A stretch of DNA of 64,000 nucleotides from Hellea balneolensis DSM 19091 (GCF_000428525.1 NZ_AUAC01000002.1:434001-498000); one strand, 5' to 3'. Shown: positions 45,565 to 55,447, counted from the first letter of the stretch. Translations and numbers: made by a program. Notes: generated by a model not told the origin, from the letters alone.

Positions 45565-46716
45565 ATGTCCGCACCCCATTTCGATTATTTCAAAGAAGCT
45601 CTAACAGGCGAATCCCGCTGGTGGAGTTGGATCATGGTGTTTTGGTTTACGATATTGGGCTGGCTCTTTGTTCAAATTCCTATCACAGGCCCTATTCCTG
45701 AGCTTGCAAGAGCGGCTGACCCCGAACTGGGCGCAGAAATTGACCGCGCGACCGCAGATATGATGACGGGAATTGATCCCACGGCTGCGGCATTATTTGG
45801 ACTTTTATTTGTCGGCGGCACATTGCTTGGCCTAATAGGCTGGCTCATAAACCGTAACACCAAAGACACGGCGCAAAAGATATTTGGCATTCTAACGGGA
45901 ATAGGCGTCGTGACATCAATTGTGGGGCTTTGGAAGCTCATGGGCGTCATGAACGATCCCGAAGCCAACTCTACGATTCTAAAAGCCATGGGCGTTAGCC
46001 CGATGGCCTACATGCTGTTCTTATTGGTTTTTCCGTTTTCGCTTATCGCGCTTTATCTGGGGCAAAAGTTTTTACATAAACGTAGCATCTTGAGTCTTCA
46101 TACAACGGCTAAGAAAATACGATGGTCACGCGGCCTGCAAGCCTTCTGTGTGACATGGGTTGTGCTCGGTTCTTTAACGGCTGTGGGTCATTTTACAGGC
46201 CTAAGCCCTATCAATACCAATTTCGATGCTGGTAGGTTTTTAATATACGCCCTTGTTTCTCTTATCTTTATTCCAATGCAGTCCGGCACGGAAGAAATTG
46301 TTTTCAGAGGCTATCTCAACCAAGGATTCGCTCATATCCTCAAGAATAAATGGGTTGCCTTCATCATTACAAGCGCCCTCTTTGCTTGCATGCATCTCTC
46401 AAACCCTGAAGCCCTGAAAGGCGCAGAAGATGGCATTCTGCTCCTGACAATGAGCAGTTATTTCTTCTTCGGCTTTGTAGCGTGCCTCATGGTCTGGATG
46501 GATGACGGACTAGAATCTGCAATTGGCTTCCATGCCGCCAACAATACCTTTGCCGCTATCTTTGTAAATTACGAAGGATCTGTCCTGCCCACACCCTCAC
46601 TCTTCATGGCGACGCCCAATACTGTGATTGACGTGCCCACAACTTTGCTAGCGATGGGGTTGATTGCAGCGATACTTTATAAGACACGTAAGCCGCTAGA
46701 TATGACTTTCGCATAA
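45565..46716 (+). CDS. CPBP-family intramembrane metalloprotease
   Basis: A 383-residue multi-pass membrane protein with the CPBP (CAAX protease/Abi) motifs. Motif 1 is EEIVFRGY from residue 243, motif 2 is the conserved FACMHLSN His, and motif 3 is GFHAANN near residue 325. These Glu/His residues form the metal-binding protease site within helices. The first 200 residues hold additional helices and a Thr/Lys-rich cytosolic loop. The substrate is unknown. Confidence 0.85.
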   Translation: MSAPHFDYFKEALTGESRWWSWIMVFWFTILGWLFVQIPITGPIPELARAADPELGAEIDRATADMMTGIDPTAAALFGLLFVGGTLLGLIGWLINRNTKDTAQKIFGILTGIGVVTSIVGLWKLMGVMNDPEANSTILKAMGVSPMAYMLFLLVFPFSLIALYLGQKFLHKRSILSLHTTAKKIRWSRGLQAFCVTWVVLGSLTAVGHFTGLSPINTNFDAGRFLIYALVSLIFIPMQSGTEEIVFRGYLNQGFAHILKNKWVAFIITSALFACMHLSNPEALKGAEDGILLLTMSSYFFFGFVACLMVWMDDGLESAIGFHAANNTFAAIFVNYEGSVLPTPSLFMATPNTVIDVPTTLLAMGLIAAILYKTRKPLDMTFA

Positions 46717-46734
46717 CAGCAGAGAAACAGAAAA

Positions 46735-46986
46735 CTAAAGGGCCTGACGACCCTTTTCTGTTAGACGGCATACCAACCAATCAGGTTTAAGGGGGTTGGC
46801 AAACCAGCGCTCGACATAACCCTTTTTGAGGCAAGCTTGTATGAGGGCCGCCGGAATTTCCTGACCGCGTTTATCAAATAAGGGGAGCTTACCGCCGGGT
46901 TGCTTAAGACCCTGCTTCAGATAATTTTTCTCAGCTTGAGATATTTTATGCCCCGCAGACATGCGAGATTTTACTGCCGTGCTCAT
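46735..46986 (-). CDS. Small basic protein of unknown function
   Basis: An 83-residue soluble, basic protein from the ATG at 46986 (an ATG nine codons upstream at 47013 is in frame). The C-terminal part (RWFANPLKPDWLVCRLTEKGRQAL) resembles the recognition helix and end of a winged-helix-like domain, but this is weak. Four Lys/Arg-rich turns suggest nucleic acid binding. No family assigned. Confidence 0.55.
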   Translation of the reverse strand: MSTAVKSRMSAGHKISQAEKNYLKQGLKQPGGKLPLFDKRGQEIPAALIQACLKKGYVERWFANPLKPDWLVCRLTEKGRQAL

Positions 46987-47119
46987 AGCCAGCCCACCCA
47001 TTTTATACACCAATTGAAGGATTCATAGTCTTCGCGACTTTTCCCATTATATTTCACATGATAAGAGAAAACGGCTTATATTCAGTTAATAAGCCAAAAG
47101 ATAAAAAGAGGACGTCCAC

Positions 47120-49498
47120 TTGTCAGATATTTTTAAGAAAATCTCATCTATTGAACCCGTGGATGATGATGCATTGGATGCTCTCAACATTCGGCCTTCG
47201 GATAAAACACCCCGCAAATCTTTCCTACGTCCCTTGACTGATGACGAAGTTGATGACGACCCTGTCCCTGCATTTATCACACGTGAGAGTGATAATATGC
47301 CCGCTGAAACAGACCCGATCAAAGATGCAGCCCCTGCAACAAAGGCAGAAAAGGTCGCTGTAAAACCTGTAGATTCCGTGACACCGCCACTTGAACCTTA
47401 TCAAGCGCCGCTTTCAGGCACGGCCACATTAGGAGCGGTCACCGCGACATCTGTTGCTGATAGTCCTCCTTCAACAGGATGGATGAAATGGGTTGGACTC
47501 TTGGCCATTCTTGCTTGGTTGGGTGCAAGCTTTGCCTATATGTATGGTTTTTTTGATTTGGAACGCAAATGGACAGACCTCAGCCCTATTCAGATTGCAG
47601 GTCTCATCTTGGCGATTTTGCTTCCGGCTCTATTGTTAGGACTATTGTTCTTTGCGCTTAGGCAGCTCGCCAATTTCTCGGCGCAATCCCATGACCTCAT
47701 TCGTGCGGCACATACGCTTTCAACGCCAGATGATAGTGTGGTTGCCAAGACAGCCATCATGTCCATGGCCGTAAAAACAGAAATTGACAGCATTGACGCC
47801 CGCATTGACCAAGCTCTTGCCCGAATGAGTAGCTTGGAAAGCGTGTTGAAAGACCAAACACATGAACTCACGCTTGCGACGGCGGCCACAACCCAAACAG
47901 CAGACGAAATCGCGGGACGACTCTCTACACAGAGATTGGCTCTTGAACAAATCGCAGGGACTTTTGATAACCGTATGGCTATGCTCTCCTCGACCTTGGA
48001 TGAACAATCAAACAAGCTTGAAGCCTCTACACAGCTTGCAGAGCATAAGATTCAAGAAGCCAGAGTTAGCATTGACGGGGCCGCGGAGAAAATCAATGCC
48101 GCCTCAGATGTTGTTAAAGGTAATACGGTAGAAGCCGCCTCAACTCTTACGAAAAGCCATGAAGAGATTGAAGGCTTGGCCGACATGATACGCGCAAGGT
48201 CTGCTGAACTCGATGAAGTATACCGTAAACATGCCAAAGATTTGACAGCCATGATTGCTCAGCTGCGCGATGAGCAACAGGACATGTCGATCTCATTAGA
48301 AGAACGCTTGGTCAAAATGCGCGATATGTCCCTCTCTGCCAAAGTTTCCGCTGAGAGCCTAACCGAGGCCTCTCAAGCCGGTAAGGTGACTGTTCAGGCC
48401 CTTGCCGAAGCGACGCGGCTTACGGATACTGCGGTTAAACAACGCTTTGCCGATATGGAGCAGATGGTTAAGTTCTCGAGCGATAAAGCCGAGAGTATCA
48501 GCGATCAAGCCGCGCGGCGTGTGCAGGATAGTCTGGGACACACACGCAAAGAAATTGCGCGCATCGAGAACGATATGGTCGCTTTGCAAGCGCGTTTAAA
48601 TGCACCTAGACCCGCTGAAACTCTCCCGCTTGAAATGCCTGAGCAGCCAAAACCGGTGAAACGCAAACGCATCCGCCTTAAGCCGCTTGAGCAGGATTTT
48701 CCGCCTGTGGAGCCGCCGCGTATTCCAGATGAAACTCCGCGCCCATTAAACCTCAGAGCCGCCCCTAAAGGCGATACTGTATTTAGGCCTTATACGCCTG
48801 AAGCCGAGGACCCAATGTCAATACCACGACCTGATGAACAGGCGTTGGAATTATTGGAAGAACTTACATTAGAAGTCGAACCCCTCGATTTAACTGCTGA
48901 CATGGCGCCTATTGATAACAATGCTGATATCACATCCTTTGATCCTGAAGTTGATTTACAGCCAAGCCCGGAGACTTTGCGGCCCACGGCTCCGCCAATG
49001 TCAGAAGACATCGTTGGATTTGGGAAGAAAAAGACGAAAGCCAATAAAACCAAATCTGGCTGGCGATGGCGGGATATGCTCGGAGGCTTAGAACGTCCTG
49101 ATGAAGCTATGGCTGAAAATGAAACGCCTCTGACCTTAGCTGAACCTTCGCCTCGTGAAATATCCGATCAACGCATGATTGCGTCGTTAAGTGCCCTTGG
49201 CTTAACTCCAGGCGCCATTGTTGATGACGGCTGTATTATCGAAGCCGCCAATACCCGCAAAGCCAAAGGCGCGGCAGCCATGAGTGCGGCTGTGGCTCTG
49301 CGCATGGGCGAGGCTGTTCGGCATTTACACCTTGCGATTGGTCAAAATGGCGCTCTTGAAATGGATGCAAGGACTTTCGCAGCGCAATATCAAAGCCGCC
49401 TAAGCCTCATAGAACATGACAGAGAAGCGATACGGACAGCTCTTGAATCAGATGGCGGCCGTGCTTTTCTGCTCTGTGACGCCGCTTTAAACGGTTAG
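47120..49498 (+). CDS. Large membrane-anchored coiled-coil protein, TipN-like architecture
   Basis: A 792-residue protein beginning at a TTG (47120) behind AGAGGA, so the start is non-ATG. Residues 1-110 are acidic and disordered, two hydrophobic segments (about 118-140 and 155-180) anchor it, and about 185-500 is a long coiled coil with heptad Leu/Ile spacing (RIDQALARMSSLE; RVQDSLGHTRKE). A Pro-rich linker (about 500-640) leads to a compact C-terminal domain (about 680-790, SALGLTPGAIVDDGCII). This two-helix plus coiled-coil layout resembles the Caulobacter polarity protein TipN. Homology is not shown by sequence identity here, so treat it as a structural analogy. Confidence 0.7.
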   Translation: MSDIFKKISSIEPVDDDALDALNIRPSDKTPRKSFLRPLTDDEVDDDPVPAFITRESDNMPAETDPIKDAAPATKAEKVAVKPVDSVTPPLEPYQAPLSGTATLGAVTATSVADSPPSTGWMKWVGLLAILAWLGASFAYMYGFFDLERKWTDLSPIQIAGLILAILLPALLLGLLFFALRQLANFSAQSHDLIRAAHTLSTPDDSVVAKTAIMSMAVKTEIDSIDARIDQALARMSSLESVLKDQTHELTLATAATTQTADEIAGRLSTQRLALEQIAGTFDNRMAMLSSTLDEQSNKLEASTQLAEHKIQEARVSIDGAAEKINAASDVVKGNTVEAASTLTKSHEEIEGLADMIRARSAELDEVYRKHAKDLTAMIAQLRDEQQDMSISLEERLVKMRDMSLSAKVSAESLTEASQAGKVTVQALAEATRLTDTAVKQRFADMEQMVKFSSDKAESISDQAARRVQDSLGHTRKEIARIENDMVALQARLNAPRPAETLPLEMPEQPKPVKRKRIRLKPLEQDFPPVEPPRIPDETPRPLNLRAAPKGDTVFRPYTPEAEDPMSIPRPDEQALELLEELTLEVEPLDLTADMAPIDNNADITSFDPEVDLQPSPETLRPTAPPMSEDIVGFGKKKTKANKTKSGWRWRDMLGGLERPDEAMAENETPLTLAEPSPREISDQRMIASLSALGLTPGAIVDDGCIIEAANTRKAKGAAAMSAAVALRMGEAVRHLHLAIGQNGALEMDARTFAAQYQSRLSLIEHDREAIRTALESDGGRAFLLCDAALNG

Positions 49499-49543
49499 TG
49501 AAAAACACCTTGATTGGCGGGGCACAAATAAAGCTTCCAAACA

Positions 49544-49573
49544 TAAAAAAAGCCGCCCCCGAAGGGACGGCTT
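49544..49573 (-). terminator. Intrinsic terminator of the TonB receptor
   Basis: On the minus strand AAGCCGTCCC pairs with GGGGCGGCTT around a TTCG-type loop, followed by a run of seven T. It begins 26 bases after the receptor stop. Confidence 0.85.
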
Positions 49574-49599
49574 GAAAAACAATTTGCTATGTTCAGGGC

Positions 49600-52311
49600 T
49601 TAATATGACCCGAAACGGTACTTAGCTGTTACGCCGTAAGTCCGTGGACGTGCAGGGTAACCATTGATTGTTGGAACTTGTCCTGGGAATGATTGAATAA
49701 CACCCGGGAAAACTGTTTGGAATTCTTGATCATTTGTCAGGTTACGAGCCCAAAATTGCAAGGACATTGCATCTTTGTTAAAGCCGATACTCGCATTCAA
49801 ACGATCAACTTGGTCAGTAAGATTAAACTGCTGGATGATGCGTGTGCTGCTTTGATGCTCAAAGTCGCCGCGAATATAACCGTCAATCTTATCTGTAAGT
49901 TGGAAGTCCCAATTGGCACCGACAGAGAAGCTGACCTCAGGAACACCAGCAACTTTTTCGCCACTAATGTCACCACTCACTGAATTTGTGAAGCTGTCAT
50001 AAATCGGATCAAGCAATGTCATTGAGAACGTGCCTGTAAAATTATCATCCAAACGGAACATTGAGTCGAGCTCAAGACCTTTTGTCGATTGCTTCTCGGC
50101 ATTGGTAAAGACGAAGGCCGTACCACGGAAACCATTTGTTTGGAAATTGGTGATGGACTGATCAAACAGAGCAAGGTTGATGTAACCCCAGTCAAACTTT
50201 GTCTTCACGCCAATTTCGAACACTTCAGCTTCTTCAGGTTCTGAGAAACGTGATCCAAAGTTCGCGTTGAACGGACTTGCAACATTGATATCCGCTTGAG
50301 ACACAGTTGCTGTAGATGCATTGCTGATGAGCGACCCATCATTGAGCTGGAAGCGGTAGTTATTCGGCAAGAGGCCCGCAGAATATAATGCCGCCGCATT
50401 ATCAATAGATGGACGTGAGTCTCGGCTTAAGTTCCATGATGTCGCTTTGTAACCCGTCGCGTAAGACACATAGGCATTAAAGCTATCTGTGAATTCATAG
50501 CCAAGCTTCAATGTGTAATCGACATTCGTGTCGTTTGAACGCCCGTCTTCCAATGGGTTATTCGCATCGCCGCCAAATGGCAGGAATTGCGGTTGGAACT
50601 GGAAACCAGCCAAAGCCAGAAGTGGGTTATTTACAGACTGTGCCAAGGCAGCAGATCCTGCCGCTACCGACGACTGGAAACCACCAAAAGCAGCTTGTCC
50701 AGGGACAAATCCTGTTCCTGGAACAAAACACTGTGTTCCGAAGATTGTCGCTAGATCATTCGGGAATGCCAAACCAGAAAGGAAGCCTCCAGCAGGATTA
50801 GCTGGGTCAACCAAACAAGACGCTTGGAACGCACCAAAGTTAGCCGCCAAACCGCCAGCGGTTAGAACGTTCGTACCAAAGTCACCTGTGAGATTGGCGT
50901 TACCAAAGACATCAGTATTGACTGTCCGCGCGGTGACTGTCTTAGAGTCATCTACATAAGCCAAACCAACTGTTGCGGTCAGGCGATCCGTAATTTCATA
51001 GTCGACATTGCCAAAGACGTTAAAGGCTTCGTTCTTCTGTGTTGAAAACTCACGTGTTGTGGTCTCGTCTGCAAATGACGACCCTGGAGCCAAAATACCG
51101 CCGGACGCGGCTTCGAGACCTGCAAAGCCTGCTCCCAAGAAGTCGAGGTAATTACGCGTGTCTTCACCATAATCCAGTCCGTTTTGAACGTCGGCATCTT
51201 CATTAAAGTAGAAACCGCCAATCAACCAACTCAAAGGGCCGTCGCCTGTAGAGGCCAGACGCAGTTCCTGCGTGAAAGTTTTCAAGCGGTTATCACGAAA
51301 TTCCTCAACAAGAACGGCTGTTGTGAAATCGACATCGCCAACATTGAGCGAATCATTATCTCGATAAGCTGTGATTGATGTAAGCTCTGCAAAACCAAGA
51401 TCATAATCGACATGCATTGAGAGGCCGTAATCTTTGATTTCATTTGTTGGGTTTACATCACGATAGTCAACAAATGCGAATACATCATTCGGGTCAGCCA
51501 AGGCGCCGCCCAAAACAGGGCTTGTGATAATCGCCGCCGTTGGACCATTTTGCAGGTTCGTCACGTGACAGCAAATTTCGTCAATTTCACTGTAATCTGC
51601 AATAAAGCGAACAGAGGCAACGTCGTTAGGCTCCCAAAGAAGCTGACCACGTAGATTGAAACGGTTACGATCATTTACATCTGGAAGACCTTGAGTGAAA
51701 GCTTCGGCATAACCGTCTTGGCTGTTATATCCACCTGAGAGGCTATAGGCCATCGTTTCAGAGAGTGGGCCGGTAACATCAGCTTTAAGGTTGATGTTGT
51801 TAAAGTTACCATAAGTGCCAGACACGCTGCCGTTGAAATCAAATTCGGGCTTAGCAGTTACAATACTGACAACACCAGCAGAAGCATTTTTACCAAAAAG
51901 CGTTGATTGCGGTCCTGACAGGACTTCAACACGCTCTAGCTTGGGCAAATCACCAATCGCTGAGGATGGACGTGAGCGGTAAACACCGTCAACGAAAACA
52001 CCAACAGATGGCTCAAGACCAGTATTGTTGGCACCGTTACCAAAACCACGAATGGTAAAGGTTGACTGCGCGGAGTTCTGATTTGTTGTCACAACCAATG
52101 AAGGCACGACCGATTGTAGATCTTTAATATCGCGAATATTTGCTTTCTCAATTTCTGCGGCGCTAGTCACTGTGACGGCAACAGGTGTATCTTGAAGTGT
52201 TTGTGCCCGCTTTGTAGCTGTAACGATAATCTCGTCTTCAACTTGAGCTAAGGCAGGCGCGGCGGCAACCATCATGAATGTGGAGCCGAGTAGGAGGGTT
52301 TTTTTGAGCAT
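49600..52311 (-). CDS. TonB-dependent outer membrane receptor
   Basis: A 903-residue receptor from the ATG at 52311, preceded by GGGGA. The first residues form a signal peptide (MLKKTLLLGSTFMMVAAAPALA); an ATG 31 codons upstream would hide it. A TonB box (DEIIVTATKRA) follows, then the plug domain (about 40-160; RGFGNGANNTG, VDGVY) and a 22-strand barrel with the FTNAEKQSTKGLELD strand and the C-terminal YRFGSY. Such iron/polymer-importing TBDRs of this long-loop type carry siderophores, vitamin B12 or oligosaccharides. No ferric or sugar genes adjoin, so the ligand is unknown. Confidence 0.9.
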   Translation of the reverse strand: MLKKTLLLGSTFMMVAAAPALAQVEDEIIVTATKRAQTLQDTPVAVTVTSAAEIEKANIRDIKDLQSVVPSLVVTTNQNSAQSTFTIRGFGNGANNTGLEPSVGVFVDGVYRSRPSSAIGDLPKLERVEVLSGPQSTLFGKNASAGVVSIVTAKPEFDFNGSVSGTYGNFNNINLKADVTGPLSETMAYSLSGGYNSQDGYAEAFTQGLPDVNDRNRFNLRGQLLWEPNDVASVRFIADYSEIDEICCHVTNLQNGPTAAIITSPVLGGALADPNDVFAFVDYRDVNPTNEIKDYGLSMHVDYDLGFAELTSITAYRDNDSLNVGDVDFTTAVLVEEFRDNRLKTFTQELRLASTGDGPLSWLIGGFYFNEDADVQNGLDYGEDTRNYLDFLGAGFAGLEAASGGILAPGSSFADETTTREFSTQKNEAFNVFGNVDYEITDRLTATVGLAYVDDSKTVTARTVNTDVFGNANLTGDFGTNVLTAGGLAANFGAFQASCLVDPANPAGGFLSGLAFPNDLATIFGTQCFVPGTGFVPGQAAFGGFQSSVAAGSAALAQSVNNPLLALAGFQFQPQFLPFGGDANNPLEDGRSNDTNVDYTLKLGYEFTDSFNAYVSYATGYKATSWNLSRDSRPSIDNAAALYSAGLLPNNYRFQLNDGSLISNASTATVSQADINVASPFNANFGSRFSEPEEAEVFEIGVKTKFDWGYINLALFDQSITNFQTNGFRGTAFVFTNAEKQSTKGLELDSMFRLDDNFTGTFSMTLLDPIYDSFTNSVSGDISGEKVAGVPEVSFSVGANWDFQLTDKIDGYIRGDFEHQSSTRIIQQFNLTDQVDRLNASIGFNKDAMSLQFWARNLTNDQEFQTVFPGVIQSFPGQVPTINGYPARPRTYGVTAKYRFGSY

Positions 52312-52403
52312 GGTTTCCCCGTGTGCTGTTAAGTTTACGTCATGCAGCCTTGAATGGCCGCTATTTATGTTTTTATCGCTACAGTGCAATTTGTTGCATA
52401 TCA

Positions 52404-52419
52404 AGAGACAACCGTCTCT
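52404..52419. promoter_or_regulatory. Small hairpin upstream of the TonB receptor
   Basis: AGAGAC (52404-52409) pairs with GTCTCT (52414-52419) around a 4-base loop, in the divergent 239-base gap between the TonB receptor and the rluD-like gene. Nothing else in the gap is recognisable; no Fur box or riboswitch is evident. Confidence 0.3.
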
Positions 52420-52550
52420 ATTTCCGATTTTCGCAAGACTGTGTCTTATTTAACACATACAGATTTTACATTTAAGAAAACCCAGATAAGGGCTATATCG
52501 CCTCGCAGAAGTGTTTTGCTTTCGCGCTTCATTCAGATTAAAGCCGCGCC

Positions 52551-53615
52551 ATGGTCGACGCATCCGAGAAAAATATTGAAGACGAAACTCCGCAAGGCAC
52601 TTGGCATACTCGCACCGCAGACAACGCGGATATTGGTATCCGTGTCGATAAATGGCTTGCGGGTTGGACAGAGTTATCGCGGGCCAGAATAGGCGCTCTT
52701 ATAGAAGCCAAACAAGTTCGCGCCGATGGTGATTTAGTTCACAAGCCAACGAACAAAGTCCGCCAAGGCATTGAATATGCTGTCTTTGTACCGCCGCCAG
52801 TTGATGACACACCGATAGCTGAGAATATTCCTCTCGACATACTCTATGAAGATGATCAGCTTATTGTCGTCAACAAACCTGCGGGGATGACAGTCCATCC
52901 TGCGCCAGGCTCTCGTTCCGCGACATTGGTCAATGCGCTACTTTATCATTGCGCTGATAGCCTCTCAGGCATAGGCGGCGTTATGCGGCCGGGCATCGTA
53001 CACCGTATCGATAAAGACACATCAGGCGCGCTTGTCGTCGCGAAGACGGATCGCGCGCACCGGTATCTGTCAAAGCAATTTGCCAAACACACGGTCGAGC
53101 GCGTTTATATCTGCCTTGCCCGAAGCATTCCTAAACCTCGCGAAGGCCGCGTCGAAAGCCGCCTGGCCCGAAGCGTATATGACCGTAAGAAACAAGCTGT
53201 TGTCCGTGGTACTTTGAGCAACATAGAAGCCTCTGATCACGGCCGCCATGCCATCACAAATTATAAATATATCAAAGGCTTCGGCCAACAACCCAATGCA
53301 GCCGTCGGCGTTCCGCAGGTTAGTATGATTGAATGCCGACTGGAGACGGGCCGCACCCATCAAATCCGCGTGCATCTGGCGCATATTGGCTGCCCCCTAC
53401 TTGGCGATCCACTTTACGGAAAACAGAGAGCCTTTCTAACCAGTAAAAGCCCGGGCGAAATCGCCGTTAAAGAGGCGATGAGCCATTTCAAACGCCAAGC
53501 CCTGCATGCAGCCAGCCTTGGCTTCAAGCACCCGACGACCAAAGAGTTTATGGCCTTTGAAACGCCCCTCCCGCCCGACATGGCCGGATTGCTTCAGGCC
53601 CTAGAGCAACTGTAA
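52551..53615 (+). CDS. rluD: RluA-family pseudouridine synthase (RluD-like)
   Basis: A 354-residue rRNA pseudouridine synthase. The N-terminal S4 RNA-binding domain is about residues 27-90 (RVDKWLAGWTELSRARIGALIE), and the catalytic domain holds GIVHRIDKDTSGALVVAKT near residue 148, with the catalytic Asp. The family segment GRTHQIRVHLAHIGCPLLGD is near residue 265. RluD modifies 23S rRNA helix 69; specificity here rests on overall similarity. In many alphaproteobacteria this gene lies beside rpoH, as here (separated by one barrel gene). Confidence 0.9.
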   Translation: MVDASEKNIEDETPQGTWHTRTADNADIGIRVDKWLAGWTELSRARIGALIEAKQVRADGDLVHKPTNKVRQGIEYAVFVPPPVDDTPIAENIPLDILYEDDQLIVVNKPAGMTVHPAPGSRSATLVNALLYHCADSLSGIGGVMRPGIVHRIDKDTSGALVVAKTDRAHRYLSKQFAKHTVERVYICLARSIPKPREGRVESRLARSVYDRKKQAVVRGTLSNIEASDHGRHAITNYKYIKGFGQQPNAAVGVPQVSMIECRLETGRTHQIRVHLAHIGCPLLGDPLYGKQRAFLTSKSPGEIAVKEAMSHFKRQALHAASLGFKHPTTKEFMAFETPLPPDMAGLLQALEQL

Positions 53616-53692
53616 TTTCACAGCCATTTCACCTTGCAATCCACAGTAAGGCTGACTAGGGGTCGCGTTTTCAGAGAGGAAAGAACCAAGAT

Positions 53693-54259
53693 ATGAAAAA
53701 AATACTCATTCTAAGCGTGGGCTTTATGGCCATGACGATGACTCCCGCTATGGCTCAAGATAGCGGCTTGGAAGCCCATGTGGGTATCTCCATGTATGAA
53801 AATAATGATTTTACAGGCGCACAAGGGCGTCTTGGCTACATGCACAATGTCGGCGCCTTTATGCTCGGTGTTGAGGGTGAAATCGGAACGGCCTTTACAG
53901 AAGTCTCCGAAAGAATCAACGACCCGCAATTAGGCAATATCGACGTGGACTTAGGCGTTGACTCCAATGTTGGTATATATGGTGTTGCGCGGACCAATCG
54001 TGACGCGGGTTTTGGCCTAATCGGACGACTTGGATATCACTCTACAAAATTTGGTGCGACCGTCAGCAACGCTGCAATTGGCAATGTGTCGGCTGATCTC
54101 TCAGCCAATGGTTTCGCTGGCGGTATCGGTCTGGATTATGCTTTTGGCGAGGCACGGAAAAATGTTGTGCGATTTGATGCTACATATTTGGATCTGGGTG
54201 ATCTTGCCATTGATGATGGCATGACTGTCCTTGCATTATCTTATGGACGCCGTTTCTAA
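53693..54259 (+). CDS. Small outer-membrane beta-barrel protein
   Basis: A 188-residue protein with a signal peptide (KKILILSVGFMAMTMTPAMA, cleaved before QDSG). The mature part alternates hydrophobic and polar residues with Gly-rich turns (GQAQGRLGYMH-like) and ends in ALSYGRRF, a typical barrel C-terminal Phe. This is the OmpA-like/opacity-family 8-stranded layout. It is monocistronic, with a strong terminator. Confidence 0.75.
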   Translation: MKKILILSVGFMAMTMTPAMAQDSGLEAHVGISMYENNDFTGAQGRLGYMHNVGAFMLGVEGEIGTAFTEVSERINDPQLGNIDVDLGVDSNVGIYGVARTNRDAGFGLIGRLGYHSTKFGATVSNAAIGNVSADLSANGFAGGIGLDYAFGEARKNVVRFDATYLDLGDLAIDDGMTVLALSYGRRF

Positions 54260-54283
54260 AGAGTTCAAAACATAAGACTTGTG

Positions 54284-54313
54284 ATACCCTGCCTCGCTCA
54301 GGGTATTTTTTTT
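54284..54313 (+). terminator. Intrinsic terminator after the barrel gene
   Basis: ATACCCTG (54284-54291) pairs with CAGGGTAT (54299-54306) around a 7-base loop, then a run of T to 54313. Confidence 0.92.
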
Positions 54314-54356
54314 GCAATATGGCTTAAGACATCGCTCTCTTCCGAAAATTCATCTT

Positions 54357-54382
54357 GGAACCCTTTAAATCGCTAATGAGTT
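54357..54382 (+). promoter_or_regulatory. Weak EcfG-like promoter upstream of rpoH
   Basis: GGAAC (54357-54361), 17 bases, then AGTT (54379-54382) differs from the EcfG -35/-10 pattern GGAAC-N16-17-CGTT at one base. It lies about 30 bases before the rpoH ATG. Control of rpoH genes by the general stress sigma factor is known in some alphaproteobacteria, so it is plausible but unproven. Confidence 0.35.
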
Positions 54383-54410
54383 CCCTATATGTATCCATCG
54401 GAGGGTTTGT

Positions 54411-55376
54411 ATGACTAAAACTAAAACCACATTACCCGCTAAGAAAGCGGCTAGCACAGCGAAAACGAAAGACGCCTCATATTCTGGCAATATGAGCCTG
54501 TCTTTAACGCTATCTCCTGAGCAGGGGCTAAACAGCTATCTGCAAGAGGTGCGAAAATTTCCCATGCTTGAGCGCGATGAAGAATTTATGCTCGCTAAGC
54601 GGTGGGTTGAGCATCAAGACTCTGCTGCGGCGGAAAAAATGGTAACCTCTCACCTACGTCTCGTCGCGAAGATCGCTATGGGCTATCGCGGATATGGCCT
54701 GCCTATCGGTGAAGTTATTTCAGAGGGTAATGTTGGCCTGATGCAAGCGGTCAAGAAATTTGATCCTGATAAGGGTTTCCGCCTGTCCACCTATGCCATG
54801 TGGTGGATACGTGCCGCTATTCAGGAATATGTACTTCGCTCATGGTCGCTCGTGAAAATGGGGACGACCGCCGCACAGAAGAAGCTCTTCTTTAACCTGC
54901 GCCGCATGAAAGGCGAGATGAAAGCCATTGAAGATGGCGACCTTCGCCCTGAACATTTGTCTAAAATTGCCACAAAACTAGGCGTAAAAGAATCAGAAGT
55001 GACCTCCATGAACCGCAGAATGGGTCATGGCGGCGATGCTTCGCTTAATGTCACCATTGGCAGTGAGGATGGTTCTTCGGAATGGCAGGATTGGTTACAA
55101 GATGACAGTGCCTCGCAAGAAGAGGTTTTGGCACAAGACCAAGAACATGATGCCCGTATGGAACTCCTAACGGAAGCCATGTCTGATCTAAATGAGCGTG
55201 AGCGGGATATTATTGCAAAACGTCGCCTGGCTGAAAAACCTATGACACTCGAAGATTTGGCGGGAATATATAACGTCTCCCGTGAACGGATTCGCCAAAT
55301 CGAAGCGCGTGCCTTTGAAAAACTACAAGAAGCTATGCTGAAAGCGGCCGGAACATCAGGCCTCATTGAAGGATAG
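54411..55376 (+). CDS. rpoH: RNA polymerase sigma-32 factor
   Basis: A 321-residue heat-shock sigma factor. It has the sigma-70 family region 2 (KMVTSHLRLVAKIAMGYRG, STYAMWWIRAAIQEYVLRSW), the RpoH-specific box QKKLFFNLRR near residue 160 and region 4 (LAGIYNVSRERIRQIEARAF). Length is typical of alphaproteobacteria, with a Lys/Ala-rich N-terminus of about 25 residues. No thermometer-type RNA was identifiable by eye in the short leader. A weak EcfG-like promoter precedes it. Confidence 0.97.
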   Translation: MTKTKTTLPAKKAASTAKTKDASYSGNMSLSLTLSPEQGLNSYLQEVRKFPMLERDEEFMLAKRWVEHQDSAAAEKMVTSHLRLVAKIAMGYRGYGLPIGEVISEGNVGLMQAVKKFDPDKGFRLSTYAMWWIRAAIQEYVLRSWSLVKMGTTAAQKKLFFNLRRMKGEMKAIEDGDLRPEHLSKIATKLGVKESEVTSMNRRMGHGGDASLNVTIGSEDGSSEWQDWLQDDSASQEEVLAQDQEHDARMELLTEAMSDLNERERDIIAKRRLAEKPMTLEDLAGIYNVSRERIRQIEARAFEKLQEAMLKAAGTSGLIEG

Positions 55377-55391
55377 GCTTTAAGGTAATTT

Positions 55392-55416
55392 GGAACGATT
55401 AGCCGCCTGCCCCGTT
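55392..55416 (+). promoter_or_regulatory. EcfG-type general stress promoter of the hemerythrin gene
   Basis: GGAAC (55392-55396), a 16-base spacer and CGTT (55413-55416) exactly match the alphaproteobacterial sigma-EcfG consensus. It lies 31 bases before the hemerythrin ATG, so transcription would start close to the ribosome binding site (CAGGAGAG). Confidence 0.75.
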
Positions 55417-55447
55417 AATTCTGTGAACATTAACACAGGAGAGACTT

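Noticed and set aside
54353-54393. Sigma-32-type promoter in front of rpoH (CTTG and CCCTATAT)
   Set aside because: The gap between the two elements is about 25 bases, well beyond the accepted range.
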